From: Chara braunii
Taxonomy: Eukaryota > Streptophyta > Charophyceae > Charales > Characeae
Length of the DNA stretch: 20,363 bases
Reading direction: 5' to 3'
Assembly (NCBI GenBank): GCA_003427395.1
Contig: BFEA01000623.1
Location: 386,212 to 406,574 of the forward strand
A program made the position numbers and the translations under genes. How positions within the stretch are numbered: position 1 is the first letter of the stretch; each line of letters opens with the position of its first letter. Of the stretch, positions 8,481 to 16,426 are shown one piece after another. The notes under the pieces were generated by a model. It was not told the origin of the DNA, did no database searches, and was given only the letters and a program-made list of their open reading frames with translations.

Positions 8481-8800
8481 GCTGTGCTACAACAAGATGA
8501 TGGTGATGGCCTGCTCGAGTATTACAGCAAACGCATGCCCAGCCACAAGGTAGCTACCTCCACATATATGCGTGAGCTCTACGCCTTGCGTGAGGCGCTC
8601 ACACATTCGAAGCACTACCTCTTGGGTCGACACTTCAAGGTTTACTCAGATCACCAAACCTTGCAGTGGATTAAAACATAAACTGATCTCTCTCCTACAC
8701 TGACCCGCTGGTTGCATGACATTGATGTCTATAACTTTGAGTTGAAACACAAGAAAGGCTGTTATAACCGGGTTGCTGATGCGCTGTCCCGCCATTGTGA
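8481..8800 (+). pseudogene. pol: RNase H of element 1, catalytic Asp deleted
   Basis: RNase H removes the RNA strand during reverse transcription. The domain resumes in a new frame with VLQQDDGD and continues with the catalytic-Glu segment YMRELYALREAL and the Asp segment HFKVYSDHQTLQW. Compared with element 2, which reads FVVTTDAS, then a stop and YGIGAVLQQ, about ten residues are missing just before 8484. These include the first catalytic Asp. A stop TAA at 8679-8681 stands where a Gln is expected. The domain ends near VADALSRH (about 8780-8800). Confidence 0.88.
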
Positions 8801-9868
8801 ATTTTTGACTTGTCTTGTGGGTTCGTATGACCTCCGAAGGAAACTGAAGGAGGATCTGGTCGAACACACCGCCAAGGATCCAGACCTTAGTCCCATCCTT
8901 GAGCAGCTCAAGGCTGACCCTAACAGTCAACCTGATTTTCATGAGTGCGAGGGTCTTGTATTCCGCCGGTATGGGAAGTTTGATCGTTTGTGTGTACCCA
9001 ACCATGCGCCTCTCCGAACTCATTTCTTGGATTTGGCACATGGTCGGAGTGGACACTTCGGCTTTGAGAAGACTTACGGAAGTCTTCTGCAGCAGTTTGA
9101 TTGGCCAGGAATGAAAGGATCTGCTCAGAAATTCATTGTTGAATGTCAGGTATGACAAAGAACCAAGGTCCACAGGTATAAGCCTTATGGCCTGCTGAGA
9201 CCCCTTCCCATTCCTGATGGACCCGGTGAGTCGATTTCCATCGACTTCACGGACATGGGAAAGGTGAGTGAGGGAGGGAATTCACAAGTCATGGTCATCG
9301 TGGACCGTTTCTCCAAATTTTTGAACTTGATTCCTTTCCCTCCCCATGCCCCAACTGAACTTGTCATCGAAGAATTTCATCAGCAGTATATTCTGCAGTA
9401 TGGCACCCCGAAAACTATTGTCAGTGATCGGGACACCAGATTTATTAGCAAAGATTGGAAGGACTTCACTTCTCAGATATACGACATTAAACTCAACAAG
9501 ACTTCTGGTCGACACCCCGAAGCCAATCGATTGGCTGAGGAAATCAACCAGACTGTCATCCAACTACTTCGCGCGCGTGGGACAAGGAGTTACACAAAGT
9601 GAAGGGGTTGTACAACAACTCCATTCACTCTGCAACGGGTGTGACATCGAATCGGCTGCAATACGGATGGCATTTGCGCAATCCTCTCTCCTATCTGTTC
9701 CCCGAACGGTCACCAGGTCTGATGCCCGGCATGCCTGGCTACAATGCCAAGTATGCACGCTTGCTCAAAGTTGCTGTCGCAGCAATGAACAAGCGTCAGC
9801 CTGCCATGATCAAACATGCTAACAAGTCGCCCAAAGAAGGGACCTTCGAAGTAGGAAGCTATGTCTAG
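8801..9868 (+). pseudogene. pol: Integrase of element 1, broken
   Basis: Integrase inserts the DNA copy into the genome. The HHCC zinc-binding segment is seen as GHFGFEKTYG, WPGMK and ECQV. The last Cys codon of the finger has become TGA (9153-9155). The catalytic core follows with Asp at 9243 (SIDFTDMG), Asp at 9426 (VSDRDTRF) and Glu near 9537 (LAEEINQTV). The spacing between the second Asp and the Glu is one residue longer than the standard 35. A frame change near 9572 leads to WDKELHKVKGLYNNSIHSATG in the next frame, which runs to TAG at 9866-9868, where the family normally has Trp. All three catalytic residues are still readable, but no intact protein remains. Confidence 0.9.
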
Positions 9869-10198
9869 GTTAAAATGTCTGAGTTTTTTGACGAAGAGGG
9901 CGTATCACGAAAGCTTCTTCCATTATACTATGGCCCTTGGCAGGTTCTGAAGGTGATTGGGGATGATTTTGGTCCTTCGTATGTGATTGATGTGCCTCCT
10001 CATCTGCGCACGTATCCGGTCTTTCACGCATCCAAATTGTTTCCACACATCGATGATGAGACTTTTCCCTTCCGAGATCCTATGATACCTCGTCCTATCG
10101 ATGGCGGTCATGAGATAGACAGAATTGTTTCCCACGAGGGAAGAGGGAGGAACATACAGTACAAGGTTCACTTCCTGGGGAAAAAAACACTCAAGTAG
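9869..10198 (+). pseudogene. pol: Integrase C-terminus and truncated chromodomain of element 1
   Basis: After the TAG at 9866 the same frame continues with the GPY/F-type module (YYGPWQVLK, then YPVFHASKLFPH) and the start of a chromodomain (EIDRIVSHEG, then YKVHFLG). Chromodomains steer chromoviral integration to particular chromatin. Only about the first half is present. Sequence at 10188-10198 changes directly into LTR sequence, so the rest of the domain, the polypurine tract and the first ~66 LTR bases are gone. Confidence 0.85.
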
Positions 10199-10771
10199 CA
10201 GGTAGGCCGGTACCACTCGAGTAGTGGTAGGAGTGTCGGGTACTGGAGGCGGAGCAGAAGAAGACAAAAAGTTGGCATTTTTAGAGGCCCGGTAGCGGTA
10301 GGATAGAGGTAGGCAGGTATCAGTCCAAGTAGCCCGGGTCTAGGGCCTGTCCGGAGGTTAGCAGAGCCTGCAATGATGTTTCCCTCTGAAAGGGAGGAGT
10401 TACCGGTTGCTGGGAGGCCGCTCGGCCTAGGAAGTCACAGGAGGCCAGTAGGCCGCTATATCTTTCGGAGGAGCAAGTAGCTCCTCCTCATTTGCGGTCT
10501 GCAAGGATTGGCGACATGCTGCTGGAGCACAGCGCTGGCTGGTACGGCGCTGCTTGGAGGTGAAGGGCCGCTGGAGCTCAGCCTGGTGTCCAGCTTGAGG
10601 AGGAGGAAGAAGGGGGCGAGGTAGGAGAGTGGCGAGGCACCTACCTGGCTATGGTGGACACCGTCTTCAACACCTGGTTTGGGCGCTGCATCTGGAAGGC
10701 CCCAGTTGGGGTAGTGCTACACCAAGGACGCTCGAGGCAGAGTCAGGCATGGCGGACCAAGTCAGCAGCGG

Positions 10772-10880
10772 CATAGCTGCTTTGGGTTGTCCTTTGGACA
10801 TCAGCGCAGCACCATAGCTGCCTTGGGTTGTCCTTTAGACATCAGCGCAGCACCATAGCTGCTTGGGTTGTCTTGTGGAC
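10772..10880 (+). repeat. 41-bp tandem repeat in the 3' LTR
   Basis: Copies start at 10772, 10813 and 10854 with CATAGCTGC, the counterpart of 3131-3243 with the same copy number. Confidence 0.85.
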
Positions 10881-10962
10881 AGGAGGGCGGGCCCTCAGTA
10901 GTCCGCCATAGCCTATGCCTGTGAGAGGAGGCTGAAGGAGGGTATCCATAGCTATGGTGGAC

Positions 10963-11012
<50 letters not shown>

Positions 11013-11013
11013 G
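10963..11013 (+). repeat. (TTG)17 microsatellite in the 3' LTR
   Basis: There are seventeen perfect TTG units against eight at the same place in the 5' LTR. Reading the opposite strand gives a polyglutamine shadow frame, not a gene. Confidence 0.95.
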
Positions 11014-11167
11014 AGTTGAGTCAGCAGTAAGAGGGAACTTCGGATATTGATTCTGGTTCATCCATTCATTGCTATTATTATTATTGGAGAAAAATAAGAT
11101 TGGTGAAGCGAAGGAGGAGGGAGAGAGAAGGGGGAATTGTCATTGGTCTTGCTGGTGCACATCTTCT

Positions 11168-11239
11168 CTTCTTCTTCTTCTTCTTCTTCTTCTTCTTCTT
11201 CTTCTTCTTCTTCTTCTTCTTCTTCTGCTTCTTCTTCTT
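11168..11239 (+). repeat. CTT microsatellite in the 3' LTR
   Basis: Nearly twenty CTT units are followed by one G interruption at 11227 and four more units. The perfect run is longer than the seventeen units of the 5' LTR. Confidence 0.95.
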
Positions 11240-11350
11240 TATCTCTCCTCTGGTCTTTATCTCGTTGCAAGTGCTTTCATTTCTTTCGCAATTGGGTGGC
11301 ATTGTCTTTCATTGTGAATTTGCACTTGGGGAATGACCAGGATCGTAACA

Positions 11351-11354
11351 GAGC
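11351..11354. repeat. Right copy of the element 1 target-site duplication
   Basis: GAGC directly follows the 3' LTR end and matches 2494-2497. The next bases, TGT, also match, so the exact length is uncertain. Confidence 0.55.
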
Positions 11355-12036
11355 TGTGCTTTGTTTCTAAGGGTTTTGTCAGTTGGCAGTTATTTTCTTT
11401 TGGGATAGTGTCGTTTCGGATTCCTCAGATTCTCCCAGGCACAAGTGCCTGTGCGGGTCCAGTGGTAGGCTGTTTCACAGATTTTGGCTTTTTTGGAACC
11501 CAAATAATTTTGTCTGCATGGCCTGGACGTTTTGTATGTCCTTCAGTCTTTGGTCCAGCCCTTGTCTTTTCTGGATCAGCCTCAAGGTACCTGCCGCATC
11601 AGCAGGTAGAATTGGATATCCAATTGGGACCCAGGCTGCCTGTTCTTTGGTGAAGGCTGCTAGACCAGGCTTGGGCCTGCATCCAGAACTATCAATCGAT
11701 GGTTTGATCAGACGACTACAGACCAACAGGACCGCTCCTAGGCCCAGCGCTAGTTAGCTGAGCAGCCCTGGAGAAGAGACATGCAGGTTAGAGCATTTAG
11801 TTCAACACAAGGCTGCTGGTGAGCAGCACTGGCGTTAGCAGTAGAGGATTAAGAACCACGGAGCAGGTGTTAGCGTTAGAGGATGTATGAGGAGAGACTT
11901 AGGATAGTGGAGATGTGCAGCAGCATTGGCCAGATGGCTCACCGGGCGCCATAGCTAGGTGATTGTACCAGCACTAGCCAGGCTTCAGTCTGCCTTGAAC
12001 CACAACTAGGTTCTAGGCAGACCTTTCACCGAACAG
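11355..12036. other. No gene recognised right of element 1
   Basis: If element 1 lies in the HPt intron, this is where that intron should resume. I find no HPt exon here. Related words recur near 11831-11885 (GGCGTTAGCAGTAGAGGA and TGTTAGCGTTAGAGGA). The text up to ACCGAACA at 12036 could be the end of an old LTR, given the primer-site-like bases that follow. Confidence 0.4.
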
Positions 12037-12045
12037 TATCAGAGC
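12037..12045 (+). promoter_or_regulatory. Possible relic primer binding site
   Basis: TATCAGAGC matches the last nine bases of the plant initiator-Met primer site TGGTATCAGAGC. It stands one base after ACCGAACA, an LTR-like end, with the leading TGG missing. This may mark the end of a lost LTR on the + strand, but nine bases can match by chance. Confidence 0.3.

Positions 12046-12048
<3 letters not shown>

Positions 12049-12082
<34 letters not shown>
12049..12082 (+). repeat. (GA)17 microsatellite
   Basis: Seventeen perfect GA units immediately follow AGAGCTGT. Confidence 0.95.
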
Positions 12083-12084
<2 letters not shown>

Positions 12085-12303
12085 CGGCAACTAGTTGAAG
12101 GAGACTTCTTCCAGGTGCGCGCTCGACATTGTATGGGAGGCCGCTGTCAACTGAGGGAGTTTTTTATCATTCTGACTGTTGTATCTGGGCTCTCACTATT
12201 CTTGTATTCTTACACTTCAGCCTCCTCTTCGCTTATCATCATCCGTGGTTTGTCACCTCATGTGACATTTGTTGTATGTTCCGCTCCTTGTCATCCCCAC
12301 AGG

Positions 12304-12530
12304 GCCCACACTACAAAAATCGCTAGCGTAACAAAATCTTAAATCGGGGCCATCCAGAGTCCTACCAGCCCACAGCCTAAATCGTCGTACCAATGTGACA
12401 CATCTTGAATCCGGGCCGTAAGGTTCAAACTGCCCAACGGCCCAGATTATTGCACCAATGTCAAAAAAAAAATCCTCGCCGTAGGGTCTTGTCGGGCCAA
12501 TGGCCCAGATTGTTGCGCATAGGCCCGGTG
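12304..12530. repeat. Diverged tandem repeat, about 64-bp unit, 3.5 copies
   Basis: Units align as a partial copy at 12304-12340, then copies from about 12338, 12404 and 12470. Shared blocks are CTT(A/G)AATC, GGGCC(A/G)T, GCCCA(A/C), CGGCCCAGATT and ACCAATGT. The copies have diverged strongly and the period varies between 63 and 66. No coding potential is apparent. Confidence 0.7.
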
Positions 12531-12807
12531 TTGAAAGCACAACAGGCTAGATTAGAGGTACTATGCAATGAGGCTGTGTAGGTCCTACCATCACAGCCCA
12601 TTGTGGAAAGAAAATTTTGTTGTTCTTCTGTGGTTGGTTCGTCTTCATATGAGTGTGTTTATTTTTTAGTGAATTGTCATTCCTGCTTCGTTGCCTGATT
12701 GCATCGTGTTTTACTCATGCCCCACAAAAGTGCGACATCTGTGAATGGAGGCCGCTGGTGGGACTGGGCTGGTAGGGACTGTTGATATGGTGTTGGTTGT
12801 GGAAGAG
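12531..12807. other. No gene recognised
   Basis: This is AT-richer DNA between the 64-bp array and the microsatellite block. I see no domain, repeat or RNA gene in it. Confidence 0.4.
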
Positions 12808-12827
12808 CGAGCGAGAGCGCGCGCGCG

Positions 12828-12874
<47 letters not shown>
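12808..12874 (+). repeat. GC-alternating tract followed by (GA)22
   Basis: GCGCGCGCGCGTGC (12817-12830) is alternating purine/pyrimidine DNA and runs straight into twenty-two GA units (12831-12874). Arg/Glu-rich open frames here are microsatellite shadows. Confidence 0.93.
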
Positions 12875-12876
<2 letters not shown>

Positions 12877-12983
12877 CTGGCATGGCAATCAAAGTCTGCC
12901 TCCGCCCTACGCCATTTTCCCTCCCGGTCGCCACCCTCATTCCGGCTGGCATATGCCTAACCCCCCACTGCTGCTACACCTCC

Positions 12984-12986
<3 letters not shown>

Positions 12987-13032
<46 letters not shown>
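12987..13032 (+). repeat. (TG)23 microsatellite
   Basis: Twenty-three TG units lie about 110 bases after the GA array. Cys/Val frames across it are shadows. Confidence 0.95.
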
Positions 13033-13033
<1 letters not shown>

Positions 13034-13240
13034 CGTCATCGGTAAACAGTGCTACGATGAATAGATAGGTGACCCCCAACCAAGACAAAGGGACAGCCCA
13101 TCTTTGTTTAGTTTGCGAGCAAAGCTGCAACAGGTCATCTGATATGGGTCAGATTGATTGTTTTCTGACTCCGGGCTTTAGATTTGCAGTTTCTCTTCAC
13201 TTTGGTGGTTCATGGTTCTGCAATGCGTCCCGGCTGAATG

Positions 13241-13375
13241 GATTGATTGATTGGTTGGTCGAGTGACCTAGTGAGTAAGTGAGGGTGTGTGTGAGTGGGT
13301 GAGTGCGTGAGTGTACGATTGTGCAAGTGAGGGTGTGACTGAGCGAGGAAGTGAGTGACTGAGTGAGTGAGTGGT
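13241..13375 (+). repeat. Degenerate ATTG and GTGA/GAGT simple-sequence tract
   Basis: GATTGATTGATTGG is followed by about 110 bases built almost wholly of GTGA, GAGT and GGGT words. It is low-complexity sequence without protein features; the His/Thr/Leu-rich frames on the minus strand are its shadow. Confidence 0.75.
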
Positions 13376-13624
13376 AAATCAGAGGGAAAATGATGATCCA
13401 AAATCGCAAATGCGTCGTTTCACCTGAAAGATGAGACTTGTGTCCTTGCTTCCATTGCACGTCATGCTGCAGATGTCATTCACAATGTTTGCCTTTTTCA
13501 TCATTTAGGATCTGCTGAGTGCAGGGCCATTTTCTCTGTTAGCTGAAGAGAATAATGGACTGGTAGTAGATTGGAGTCAGAATCCGAGCTGCTAGCGGTG
13601 CCTCTAGCAGGTTCTGCTGGTGTT

Positions 13625-13643
13625 AAAAAAAAAAAAAAAAAAA
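13625..13643 (+). repeat. A19 homopolymer
   Basis: Nineteen As. It could be the tail of an old retroposed sequence on the + strand, but I see no body or target duplication. Confidence 0.9.
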
Positions 13644-14029
13644 GAACCGGTAGTGCATTCTTGTTCTTTGTTCTCTGTTCTGATTCTTACGAGCTGTGGC
13701 CTGTATTTGCTGTGGATGCATCAGTTGATGAAAAGACCGTTTCCGTTGCTGGTGCATGGTGACACAGAAAGGAGTTTAGGCTGCCAGTACCCTTCTTTGC
13801 TTTTCTACGTGGGTTAAAGTCCTTGTTTTTTAAGACATTGATTAGGTCCCCTGAGGTGATTTGTCATCTTGGCGAATATTATTGACCCAACCAGCAACAG
13901 GCTGCATGCTTCCTCCCTGTTGTACTCCTTCCTTCTGTCTCTGTTTTCATCCGTCCTTCTTCCTTCTGAATGTGATGTGTGCTGGTAACTTGCCACGTCT
14001 GCTTTGATATGTCTATGGTTGTGTGTCAC
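13644..14029. other. No gene recognised
   Basis: The short open frames on either strand show no domain. The 99-residue minus-strand frame over 13814-14113 runs into the degenerate repeat and has no family features. Confidence 0.4.
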
Positions 14030-14340
14030 CTCACCAGTTAACTGACACGATTGCAGTTGCAGGTCAGCGTGTGACACATCCTCAGCATGGTGACATCTCA
14101 CCAGTTGTGTCACACATCAGTAGTGCCACATCAACAGTGTGTGACATGTCATATGTGACACATCAGCAGTTGGATGCCATGTTAGAAGTGACATGTCAGC
14201 AGCTGTACCAGGTCATCTGATATGTCAGCAGTAGGTGCCACATCAACAGTGACATGTCAGCAGCAGATGCATGCCCTTAGTGTCATGTCATCAGCAGCTG
14301 TGCTCTGTCATCTCATACTAGGTCAGCAGCCTGTGTTGCA
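14030..14340. repeat. Degenerate repeat rich in TGACATGTCA and CAGCAG
   Basis: The perfect 10-bp palindrome TGACATGTCA occurs at 14142, 14189 and 14250, with TGTCATGTCA near 14280. GCCACATCAACAGT occurs at 14125 and 14237, a 112-base spacing. Words such as GTCAGCAG, CATCAGCAG and GTGACACATC fill the rest. It looks like an eroded satellite or minisatellite. Confidence 0.7.
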
Positions 14341-14564
14341 CCCACTCGCTAGTCCATGTGGGCGACACTCGCCATGAGTGAAATCGTGGAGATGAAAGCT
14401 GGCAAATCGGTTGGTGCATACTCTACTGTGTATAGTCACTGATGGACAAAGCACGCAGAGGTGGGAAACATTACGTCACGACGAGTAGGATGCAGAGTGG
14501 GAAAGATTAAGCCACGAGGCCAAGGAAACCATGTGGCAGTAGCAGTTGGCAGCAGAGGACACTG

Positions 14565-15273
14565 CAGCTGCGTGATGGAGTCTATGACTACATGATCGTG
14601 TTGAAGAAACAAGTGCGCTGCCATTGGCGTCCAACTTGCCAGACTGTGCACACACACTTGAATCACACCTTACCCAAGCTGGATGGCATCCCGGTTTTTG
14701 ACGACCCTAGTCAGAGGTGATTGGAGCTGGCATTGGACATGCAGCAGGTTCTGAATATATGCAGTTCAGCTGTTTGTAACTTTGTATCAGTGCTCTACTT
14801 GCATTTACCAAGCTTGTTTGCACAACTTGCCGTCCAGTCATCAAGTGCCCATCAAGGACATGCACACCAAGCTCTCTCGGTACCAAAGAGAGAAAGCCTG
14901 GGCCAAAAGTTTTGAAGTTGCATAGGCAGAGCTCATGGCCATCGAGTAACTCGTGCGTTTTCGAAAGGGCAACATGCCAAGTTTTGACTGGATCATAGAA
15001 TACCAACGGCTGGTACCAGTCCCGGCGCTCCCATGGGAAGTCTCCAGGAACTTCTTCGTCAATAATTTTTGTGTGCCCTTGCAGCAGCAGCAAATTCATT
15101 GCCACAACACGCTCGCTGTGGCAGCCGGACTTTTCAACAATACTACAACCATTTGTTTGATGGACATCGCAGCAAGGAATCTGGATCGGCAGGCAACACC
15201 ATTGGGCATGCGAACCCTTTAAGAGGACGCTTACCAGACCGTCTATAAACATTTCTGGTGGGTTCCAGTTGAA
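14565..15273 (+). pseudogene. Unrecognised coding relic, perhaps retroelement gag
   Basis: Two + strand stretches read like decayed protein. The first, 14565-14720 (QLRDGVYDYMIVLKKQ, LPKLDGIPVFDDPSQR, then TGA), passes after a change of frame near 14830 to the second, 14839-15222. The second contains KLSRYQREKAWAK, MPSFDWIIEYQRLVPVPALP and IAARNLDRQATP, with TAG at about 14923 and TAA at about 14947. The tryptophan-rich, mixed-charge pattern and a position close to element 2 suggest a gag-like protein, but I recognise no family. A minus-strand frame of 181 codons (14707-15252) is open across the same bases, so the coding strand is not certain. I prefer the + strand on residue pattern alone. 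Confidence 0.4.
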
Positions 15274-15571
15274 CCCTGGCTGTGATAGTCTGTGAAACGG
15301 TTTTCACCTCTTTGCAGTAGCAGACGCAGATCCCAGGGTTCGATCCCTAGACCTTGCTGAGAGACCTGCTGATCACGTCGTCCTGTCTGCGACGTTAAAT
15401 AATTCCTGAGGAGTTACGGGGGATCTCCTTGAATGCCTCCTGATCAGCAACAGGTCTAGTAGTGACAGCCATAGTTAGGTCCAGGCTAGAGACTCTAGTT
15501 GGCAGGATCCCTGTCCGGATTCTGTGAGTGGTAAGGTTTGGAACCGTCAAACCGGTTGTGCACTTGTCACC
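15274..15571 (+). other. Putative leader of element 2
   Basis: No open frame is supported. GAACCCTGG (15271-15279) and CCAGGGTTC (15333-15341) are perfect inverted complements 53 bases apart. GGTTCGATCCC near 15338 resembles a tRNA B box. No primer site or LTR of element 2 could be identified. Confidence 0.4.
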
Positions 15572-16426
15572 ATGGTTGACCTTTGTAGTGGGAAGAGTAC
15601 TAGCCCCTACACCCCTGAGCAACAAGAATAGATGGCCGCCTTAGTGAGAGAGAACAAGGAGAGGAAGGAGCTCCTGAAACAGGCGAAGTTAAAGACGATT
15701 GCAGAGGAGCAGGCGGCGAAGATGAAGAGATTGGAGGAGGAGATGAAGAGAGTTCAACAGGAGGAGGAAGAGAGGAGAAAGGCTGCCGAAGAAGCAGCAG
15801 CAGCAGAAGAAGAAAAAGAGAGAATGTGTATTGAAAGTAGAGAAGGGAGTAGTGGCACGAAGAAGGACGAGGACGCAGAGATGAAGAAAAAGATCAGCGG
15901 GTGGATTGCTAATTTATTGCTGGGGGAGGATGAGGAGGCAGAGTTCTATGTGCCTCAGGATGAAAGGGATGCGTTAGCCCAAGAGCTAGCAGCAATGGAT
16001 GACCCCCTGGAGAGACAAGAAAGAGAGGAGGAGAAAAAGTTGGAGTGGAAGTTGAGAATGAAGAGGGAGAAGAAGAGAAAGAGGGATGAAGTCAACAGAT
16101 TGACCGCAGAGGTGGCAAAAATGAAAGATTGTAGGCAGGAGGTGGAGACTGAGGCAGACGACAAGGCCAAATGGGATAAGGTGTTGGGATACCTGGAAGT
16201 GTTGAGCGCAGCCTGGATGGAGGAGCGCCAGGCCAATAGGAGCCAAGAGGTAGCACTGAGTGCCATAAGGTTTAGAGAATTCGCGCGCGAGTTGGTCACC
16301 CACGTTGGAGGAGAAGTGAGGAGATTGAGAGACAACGTGGGGAAGTTCTGTGAGGGTGCCATTGAGGGCGCCAAAGTAGCAGCCGCTCAAACTCAAGTTT
16401 CCCGATGCTTATGGGGGGAAATCTGA
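15572..16426 (+). pseudogene. gag: gag N-terminal region of element 2, coiled coil
   Basis: I place the start at ATG 15572 because the frame runs unbroken from there except for TAG at 15629-15631, directly before a second Met at 15632. The peptide before the TAG (SPYTPEQQE) reads well into the next part, so the TAG is more likely a lesion than a real upstream end. The product is highly charged, with long Glu/Lys/Arg heptad-like runs (KMKRLEEEMKRVQ, ERQEREEEKKLEWKLRMKREK), indicating a coiled coil of over 100 residues. It probably served Gag multimerisation. The frame is lost near 16390, and the last residues before TGA at 16424 are out of frame. Confidence 0.82.

Larger units (their letters stand above)
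2498..11350 (+). mobile_element. Element 1: decayed Ty3/gypsy LTR retrotransposon
   Basis: This is a near-complete LTR retrotransposon in the order 5' LTR, primer site, leader, gag with zinc knuckle, protease, RT, RNase H, integrase with GPY/F-like end, partial chromodomain, 3' LTR. That order and the chromodomain remnant place it among Ty3/gypsy chromoviruses. It lies in an intron of the HPt gene in the same direction. It is inactive: there are stops at 5394, 8679, 9153 and 9866, frame changes near 5545, 6130, 6530, 7097, 7330, 8480 and 9572, and the 3' end of pol with the start of the 3' LTR is deleted. Over the first 239 aligned bases (2564-2802 against 10199-10437) I count 10 substitutions and no gaps between the two LTRs, about 4 percent. 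Confidence 0.93.
10199..11350 (+). repeat. 3' LTR of element 1, 5'-truncated
   Basis: It matches the 5' LTR from CAGGTAGGCC (2564) to ATCGTAACA. It lacks the first ~66 bases. It differs from the 5' copy by substitutions, longer triplet arrays, and rearranged short blocks near 10586 and 10641-10660, where CTGGCTATGG sits at a different place than in the 5' LTR (about 2953-2963). No protein-coding gene lies within it. Confidence 0.92.

Noticed and set aside
12049-13375. CRISPR-like array
   Set aside because: The repeats here are simple di- and tetranucleotide tracts or contiguous tandem repeats, without unique spacers.
14612-14650. Next HPt exon, from an Ile-Gly-like reading near 14623
   Set aside because: The following residues do not match the HPt pattern, the spacing to Cys is off by one, and there is no good splice acceptor.
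15262-15350. tRNA or SINE, from GGTTCGATCCC at about 15338
   Set aside because: Only a B-box-like word and a 9-bp inverted repeat are present. No acceptor stem, anticodon arm or convincing A box could be placed.
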